From Paralvinella palmiformis (lineage: Eukaryota; Annelida; Polychaeta; Terebellida; Alvinellidae): a stretch of 64,000 nt of DNA. Position numbers and translations under genes: made by a program. The stretch is from the NCBI GenBank assembly GCA_025642065.1, contig JAODUP010000661.1, positions 113,501-177,500 on the forward strand, given 5' to 3'. Numbering within the stretch: the stretch's first letter is position 1; each line of letters opens with the position of its first letter. Under the pieces are notes generated by a model. That model was given only the letters and a program-made list of their open reading frames with translations. It had not been told where the DNA came from and did no database searches. Below are positions 57,582-64,000 of this stretch, piece after piece.

Positions 57582-58815
57582 AAGAGAGGGAGAGTTGATA
57601 AACGAAACACATGTGTAGGTAATCGGGTCGGAATTGAATGGTGACCACCATCCTCTTTTTTCAGTACTGGGATAAATTTGACCAATTTTTGGAAGATTCT
57701 TCACTAAACACCTTTTCCATTTTCCTTTGATCAGTTTCCTTTCTCAAACCTCAACTCTGCCGAATCAAATCTCCTGGGTGATTTTCCGATCGGGTCGTGA
57801 CAGAAATGGTTTGTTTAAACATACTATTAACAAAAGAGACATCTCGGCCTGGATTATGGGATTGGGATCGTCCTGGATAATGGGATTGGGATCGTCTATG
57901 ACAGCCCAAACGATGTTGTTTTGATGAATCACATATCGTGCTTATGTTTTACTTCATTATACATACATCAGTTTATCTCGTATCATCATTATCATCATCA
58001 TCATCAGCAGCATCATTATCATCATCAACATTATTGGATAAGTAATAAAGATTGTACTATTAATATTAATATAAACATCAATAAATCCGCAAAGGGACAT
58101 TGTATACAAATTCTAGTCAACCATCCTGTTCTAAAATATTATCCCTACATCAATTAAACAATTAACGATATTAATAGCTTAATCTTTTGCGATCCATGTT
58201 CAACGCACATAAGCCAAACGTCGTTGCTTCACGCAGCCAAGTAAATATAAATAATTCGTATGTCTTGACCCAGTTTACTGCGGACGCTACCCGTCCTGAC
58301 CTAATTAGAATGCACCTGGCGAGAGCGAGAAGAACGACGATTGTGGGGGTGTAGGGAGTAACACGCCGACGGCGCTAGACTAGTGCCACAAGCTGGAAAC
58401 TAATAATTCACCGACGGGTTTTGCCAAGAACTGTCGTCGTAATATTCTCTTAACAACGTATCTCGTTCACGGCCAACAACAAACCATTGATTGACGAGAT
58501 GTTTATAATGCGGCTGATAGAGAAGCCATTCGGTTGGAAAACACACGCTCTGCTAAAAATATCGGAATGATAATCAAATACAAGCTGGCTGCTAGGAAAT
58601 CAGACATCAGCATTCTAGAGACAATGGCAGCCGCAGAAGTAACCGGAAAATATGATATTTATATTTTCACTCGTCAGTCAAAATATTTGTCAGTCGAGAT
58701 ACATGTAGGTATATCTCTAAATAATGGAACGTCATTGGTATTATGTTTGTGTTATTTTTAATGGCGTACGGAAGCAACAAAAATTAAATTGAATAGCTTC
58801 GTTTGAAACCGATGT
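57521..58815. other. Intergenic; microsatellites only
   Basis: (AT)n(AG)n at 57,532-57,592 and (ATC)n-rich sequence at 57,982-58,030. ORFs at 57,727-57,924 and 58,534-58,761 (+) show no family motif. Confidence 0.4.
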
Positions 58816-58817
58816 TT

Positions 58818-59091
58818 ATATTACGATCTCTAACATAAATCGTAAATGACGGTAATATGTTTATTTCACGATCTCTGACATTGATTACAAATGAAGGATA
58901 TGATGTTTATTTCACGATCTCTGACATTGTTCATAAATGACGAATATGATATTTATTTTACGATCACTGACATCCATCATAAATGATTGTTATAATGATT
59001 ATTTCACGATCTCTGACATTGATAACAAATGAAGGATATGATGTTTATTTCACGATCTCTGACATTGATAACAAATGATGGATATAATCTT
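58818..59091. repeat. 46-bp minisatellite, left block
   Basis: Units such as GATGTTTATTTCACGATCTC followed by TGACATTGATAACAAATGA repeat at 46 bp. About six diverged copies lie before the LINE insertion. Confidence 0.9.
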
Positions 59092-60448
59092 AATGATGTT
59101 AATAATGTATATTTAATAAAGCGACCTTACTAGCAGGAGCCACTCAAGGGTGCTGTACAAATAATATGTAATATAATAATACCCCCAAATAATATGTTTG
59201 TAAGAACCCTGTAATGATTTAAAATATAATAATTATTTATCTGTGAAAGCGAACTTAAATAGGTATGTTTTTAGAAGAGATTTAAAATTTTCACGAGACG
59301 ACTCATTTCTAAAATCCGCCGGTAACCTATTCGACAAATTGGGGGCTGCAACACTAAACGCACAATCACCATATGACTTGAGCCGAGACACTGGCACCTG
59401 CAATAGTATCTGACTGGATGACCTGAGTTTTTGGGATGATTTTCTAATGGACACAAGTTCATACAGGTATTCTGGCCCCATATCATTAATAGATTTATAA
59501 GTTATTAACATAATTTGAAATGGATACGCTGTCTAACAGGTAGCCAATGTAGTTTTTGGAGAATTGGGGTGATATGATCATATTTTCTAGTATTTGTTAC
59601 AATGCGAGCTGCACTATTCTGAATTCGCTGAAGGCGATTAATGTTATAATCAGATATGTCATATAACAGGGAGTTACAATAGTCTATACGAGATGTAACA
59701 AAGGCATGGACTACAGTTACAAGTGATTCTTGTGTCAAGAATGCTTTTAAACAGTGGATGTTCTTAAGATGGTAGTAGGCAGCTCGGCATACTGATGTGA
59801 CATGTTCATGCATGTTAATACATTGGTCAAAAATAACCCCTAGATGTTTTACTGATCCATTAGGGGTAATCGAAGATGCACCCATCTGTAATGTTGGTGT
59901 CATTAGGGATTCAACACAATGTGGTGATGCCAAATATATAATATTTGTTTTATTATCATTAAGGTTTAGAAGATTTTTAGTCATTCATGGCCGAATATCA
60001 GCAATACAATGTTCTAAATACTTCAAGGAAGAGGATAAATTTAACTCATTGTCTGGATCCAGTGATATATACAGTTGTGTGTCATCAGCATACAAGTGAT
60101 ATTTAATCCCATATCGCTGCGCAATGATCCCAAGAGGATGGGTATACATTGTGAAAACCAGAGGACCAAGAACTGAATCCTGTGGTACACCAGATAACAA
60201 AAACTGAACGTCAGATAAAATACCATGAACAGGCACTTACCGGACAGACCAAACATGTCTTTTAACCTAGAGAAAAGTACATTATGGTCAACTGTATCAA
60301 ATGCAGCAGACAGGTCCAGAAGAACAAGTATTACTGGCTTACCTAGATCAATTGACATCATAATATCATTTTTCACCCTAACCAAATGCTGTGACCACTT
60401 TTATATGCAGACTGTAGTGATTCATTAAGGTTATTATTGATTAAATAT
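59092..60448 (-). mobile_element. CR1/L2-like LINE copy inserted in the minisatellite
   Basis: From the 3' end at 59,092 it reads on the minus strand up to the RT region ([59 protein letters not shown]). Its longest frames (59,505-59,984, 59,985-60,236, 60,041-60,385) are cleaner than in the copy at 20,996, so it is probably younger. It is 5'-truncated at about 60,448. Confidence 0.9.
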
Positions 60449-60890
60449 TGTTTATTTCACAATCTCTGACATTGATCATAAATGAATGTTATAATGATTA
60501 TTTCAGGATCTCTGACATTGATTACAAAGGATGGATTTGATGTTTATTTCATGATTTCTGACCTTAATCATAAATGACGGATATGATGTTTATTTCACGA
60601 TCACTGACATTGCTCATAAATGACGAATATAATGCTTATTTCACGATTTTTTACAGTGTTTAGAAATGACTGATAAATTGTTTATTTCACGATCTCTAAC
60701 ACTCAATATAAATGATGGATACGATGTTTATGTCACAATCTATAATATTCATCGTAGATGATGGATATGATGTTTATTTAACGATCTCTGACACTGATGG
60801 TAATCGGCTGATATGTTATTTATGTCATGATCTCTAGCACTGATCATAAATGAGGGATATCCTGTTTATTTCAGGATCTCTAATCATATA
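60449..60890. repeat. 46-bp minisatellite, right block
   Basis: Continues the same unit (GTTTATTTCA, ATCTCTGACATTGATCATAA) for about nine more diverged copies. Confidence 0.9.
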
Positions 60891-61378
60891 TTTTGCACAA
60901 TTTGAACTGAAATTTATAAAACAAAACTTTCTTGTAACCATTCAAATTGTGTTAGTGTGCAAATTGTGTTGTTATTTATGTTGCGTTCAAATATTTTTTC
61001 AGTAAACAAGTTTCGGTGGTCGTCACATAAATTATCTTAGTTATTTCTGTTTTGCTTTAAATGTCCGTCAGATCCCGATGGTGAACGGTTATTCACCTAT
61101 CTATTCGCTAACATATACAAATAGATAAAAGGAGCGGAATTATTTAATTCTGGATCTATTTCCGTGTCGAGTTCATATCCTGTATGCCCCACGACTTTGC
61201 AAGAATTCCATCGCATAACTCTCACGGCGAAGAAATCCATTGCCAAGCTGGGTTTGCAGCGCCACCTGGTGAATGTTGTTTTAGCCAATGGAAAGATTTA
61301 TTAGTGTGTATTAAACGTTATGACATTAAAACGTTATTTTAATTTGATTTGTATACAGTAATTTTAGTGCCTATAATG
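60891..61378. other. Intergenic, nothing firm
   Basis: A minus-strand frame at 61,097-61,288 has a start codon and mixed composition, but no recognised family and no splice partner. Confidence 0.4.
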
Positions 61379-61497
61379 GTGATGATGATTGATGTTTTAC
61401 GTCCACTTTGTGCACTTGGTAGGCTTAATGGGCCGAGCCACCTCCAAAGGTAATGAAGCGAAGTCAAAGATGAAACACCCTTCAGATATGCCTATAC
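61379..61497 (-). mobile_element. SINE-A copy, 3' part
   Basis: (GAT)n tail, reversed 3' end and body to CAGATATGCC; head absent. Confidence 0.8.
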
Positions 61498-62035
61498 AAG
61501 TAAAATGCATAAATGGATTAAAGCACCGAGAATGAAAGCACTTATTGACGTTTTGGCTCTGATACGTTTCTTGGCTCGGCTGGATGATACCTTTGATGGA
61601 ACATCTCAAGTCCAGGTGACCGCCATACATTGGATGCCGCACCATAAGAGCGAATTTATCCCCATTCTGCCAAAGGTAGCAGCAGGCTTATCAATAAATT
61701 GTCGTTATGGTTCGCAAAGCGAATTAATCCACGAGGTTCCGTTTGCCTCGTTTTGGATTAGATTGTGGTTCTTCAAACAAACTTTACTGGTCATCATTTG
61801 GCTTATTCTATCCCCGGAGAGTGGGATGGCAGAACATTCTCGATAGTTTCTAGAAGAAATGTCAGTAGATGAAACACGAGAATGGTGTTTCAAACTACTG
61901 TGTATTATCACCTAGAGATATACCTGGCGCACTGTATCCTTTACGTAAGAAAAAATACCAGCCCACTCACACATCGCCGCATCAAAAACTGACGTAACAC
62001 TGGTACGCCTTTTCCACTTCACTAAGTTGGTAACC
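61498..62035. other. Intergenic, nothing recognised
   Basis: Overlapping ORFs on both strands (61,505-61,846 +, 61,705-61,911 -) without family motifs. Confidence 0.4.
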
Positions 62036-62040
62036 TAATC

Positions 62041-62253
62041 GTGGAGTTATGGCGATGTCGTAGGCGAATAAACGTGTCTTGTTTGTTGTCGTTTGTTTTT
62101 GGAATTTATATTGTGCAATCGCTCACAAAGAAATCATCATCCTCACAGAGAAATGGCGTTTATCAATCAGCGAAAGGAAACGATTCTTCTTACACAAATA
62201 ACAGCATTATCAACGTTCGAGAGACTACGACCTGGCCGGGATACAATATGTAG
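62041..62253 (+). CDS. Possible exon encoding a type II membrane anchor
   Basis: The frame reads ELWRCRRRINVSCLLSFVFG, then IYIVQSL, and continues as a Ser/Asn-rich stem: a short basic N terminus, one hydrophobic segment and a polar stem, like the first exon of Golgi type II enzymes. There is no ATG in frame at the start, so it would need an upstream exon (an acceptor-like CTTCACTAAG lies just before). It ends in a stop unless a donor near 62,248 (AT|GTAGTA) is used. No family is recognised. Confidence 0.15.
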   Translation: MELWRCRRRINVSCLLSFVFGIYIVQSLTKKSSSSQRNGVYQSAKGNDSSYTNNSIINVRETTTWPGYNM

Positions 62254-62259
62254 TATATC

Positions 62260-63180
62260 TGAACACGATATGACATCTTGGGTCGACACATTTAAATACA
62301 GAACCACACAAAATGTGACGTAGAAAGGTTTATTTATTGCAACGTTTACTAAAATATAGGTTATGAATAATCTTAAGTAACTAATTGTTTCCCCATCCCC
62401 CACCCACCCACATACAATAGGATCAATATAAGTAATGTGTCATGGCGAATTGTATTTTATTTGATGTTATTATAGCATGGAATGATATATATATATATAT
62501 ATATATATATAGTTCAAATTTAATTTTAAGTATCTCTGGCATGACAGTTACCTGTGAAATAAATGTGGATGTTTGACTTCGGTCTGAAATATACGGATCC
62601 ATTCATTCATGGCCGTTGTCTAGGCATCTAAGGGATATTTATTTATCTAGATTAAGATCAGATGGAACTTCCTTGTTAACAGAAACCTGAACTAGTAAGT
62701 TACGGATACAGTACGACATTGTTCGATATACATGTTGACACTTTAATGAAGTAGTGTATCCTAAAATGTCTTTCCCACATTTTGGTTAGTGTTAGAACGT
62801 CTCCAGATATGCAATCATCGAAGAGATGCTCCACTCTGACAGAGAGGTACGGACTGATCCGGGAGTTGGAAGTTCAGTGTCGTTGACAAAAGTGATACGA
62901 TAAACAATCCTAATATCTGCCGCAAATCAAAACTGATTACATAGTCAGTATTCTCTTGTTACGCGGCGCTTCTTTATACCACAGGCTGTGTTGAAACAGA
63001 TCAAAACGGATACCTGTTTTAAATCCGCTTAAACTTAAATTCCCCAATCACCTGAAAATTATACGTGCGCATATTGGAACTGGAGGAAGGATGAGGGTCG
63101 GCGAAGGAAACATTTCTAGTTCCAGATTACGAAAGAATGAAATTTATATTAAAAAAACAAGTCCAATTTCAACAATAATT
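62260..63180. other. Intergenic, nothing recognised
   Basis: (AT)n at 62,486-62,512; no coding motif. Confidence 0.5.
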
Positions 63181-63184
63181 TAAG

Positions 63185-63383
63185 GGCGTCTCCGTGGTCT
63201 AGCGGTAGCGCGTTGGACCACAGATCACTACCACCCGTGTTCGAATATCGGTGTGGACATATCTGAAGGTTGTTTCTTCTTAGTTTTAGCTGCAGTACCT
63301 TTGGAGGTCGCTCGGCCCATTTAGTCTACCATGTGCAAAAAAGTGGCGGTAAAACATCAATCATCATCATCATCATCATCATC
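63185..63383 (+). mobile_element. SINE-A copy, full length
   Basis: Complete head (GTGGTCTAGCGGTAGCGCG, GTTCGAATATCGG), body with a small diverged patch (TTCTTCTTAGTTTTAGCTGC), 3' end and (ATC)n tail of about 24 bp. Confidence 0.85.
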
Positions 63384-64000
63384 CACCAGAGATCAATGAC
63401 AATTAATTTGACAAAATCTCGGAGAGGTGATGCAGAAAATCCTAACCTCGCATCCATTGTCGTACAGGTGTGTACAGATGTGTACAGATGTTTACAGCAC
63501 TCATTAACACCACAGACGAAATTGTGGATAATGACGAGGCAGGAAGGAGTGTCTCCGAGTGTCTCTTGGATATTTATTACATACAATGTTTAAACAGTTG
63601 AAATTTCTCTTATAAAGGAATACTATAGAGTAGGTTCTATATTGTTTATAGCAACATGTATTTTAGCACCTGTGAGTTGGCTTCATGCACATATTGGTAT
63701 ATAATTATAAAAAAATGAGTAATCGAACTGACAAGACATCAACATTATATCAGTTTGTTACGATACAAAATTAAAAACGACAAGACTGTGATGTACTTAG
63801 TAGAAGCTTTGTTTCTGACGTTACTAATTGGAAAATAAGTATATCTATTTATACCATGGCTCCACTGCTTCGATGTTTTCCTGCACAAAGGACGAAGCCA
63901 GCCACTTCGGTGCACATTGGCGCATGCCAAGTGGAACAAATCCCAATGCGGACAGTTGGCTGAATCACACCCTTAGTCGGTGTCATCTGTGGGCATCGGT
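63384..64000. other. Intergenic to window end, nothing recognised
   Basis: No motif in either strand; a small GTGTACAGATGT repeat lies near 63,471-63,492. Confidence 0.45.

Noticed and set aside
58534..58761. 75-codon plus-strand ORF
   Set aside because: No family signal, no splice context, AT-rich end.
61097..61288. 63-codon minus-strand ORF
   Set aside because: No recognised domain and no supporting neighbour exon.

Overview
The window is eukaryotic and almost certainly metazoan. Its genes are split by GT-AG introns, it encodes extracellular collagen/EGF/vWA modules, and it is full of non-LTR retrotransposon remains, tRNA-derived SINEs and long microsatellites. The repeat style and the mosaic extracellular protein suggest a marine lophotrochozoan, most likely a mollusc such as a gastropod. 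That placement is inference; no species marker was seen.

Layout. 1-5.1 kb is intergenic, with several SINE families and AT tracts. 5,159-15,189 (+) is an 11-exon gene for a predicted type I membrane protein of about 786 residues. Its order is signal peptide, PAN/apple-like module, Ser/Tyr/Thr-rich linker, 73 uninterrupted Gly-X-Y triplets, EGF, vWA, half EGF, calcium-type EGF, transmembrane helix and short Ser-rich tail. Every intron is phase 1. One single-base frameshift breaks the vWA exon in this assembly. 16.0-17.4 kb is a 35-38 bp minisatellite. 17.6-35.0 kb is a retroelement graveyard: a CR1/L2-like fragment, a nearly full-length but broken CR1/L2-like element, an I-like element (zinc-knuckle ORF1, EN, RT, RNase H) with another CR1/L2-like copy nested in it, and a further LINE on the minus strand. 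35-44 kb holds two relics of a pogo/Tigger-like transposase, a LINE 3' end and SINEs.

44,955-50,659 (-) is a 4-exon gene for a predicted secreted protein of 268 residues. It has a 25-residue signal peptide and four long amphipathic helices. Its introns are phase 1-0-0 after a tiny first coding exon. This is how long-chain class I helical cytokines (the IL-6/CNTF/GH group) are built, and it is the most interesting item here. The family assignment is inference and needs structure prediction.

51-64 kb is mostly intergenic. It holds a cluster of GGTTCTTC/GAAGAACC palindromes (51.9-52.2 kb), a GC-rich promoter-like block (53.5-54.1 kb), a 46-bp minisatellite split by a LINE insertion (58.8-60.9 kb), and more SINEs. 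The two host genes show no obvious functional link.
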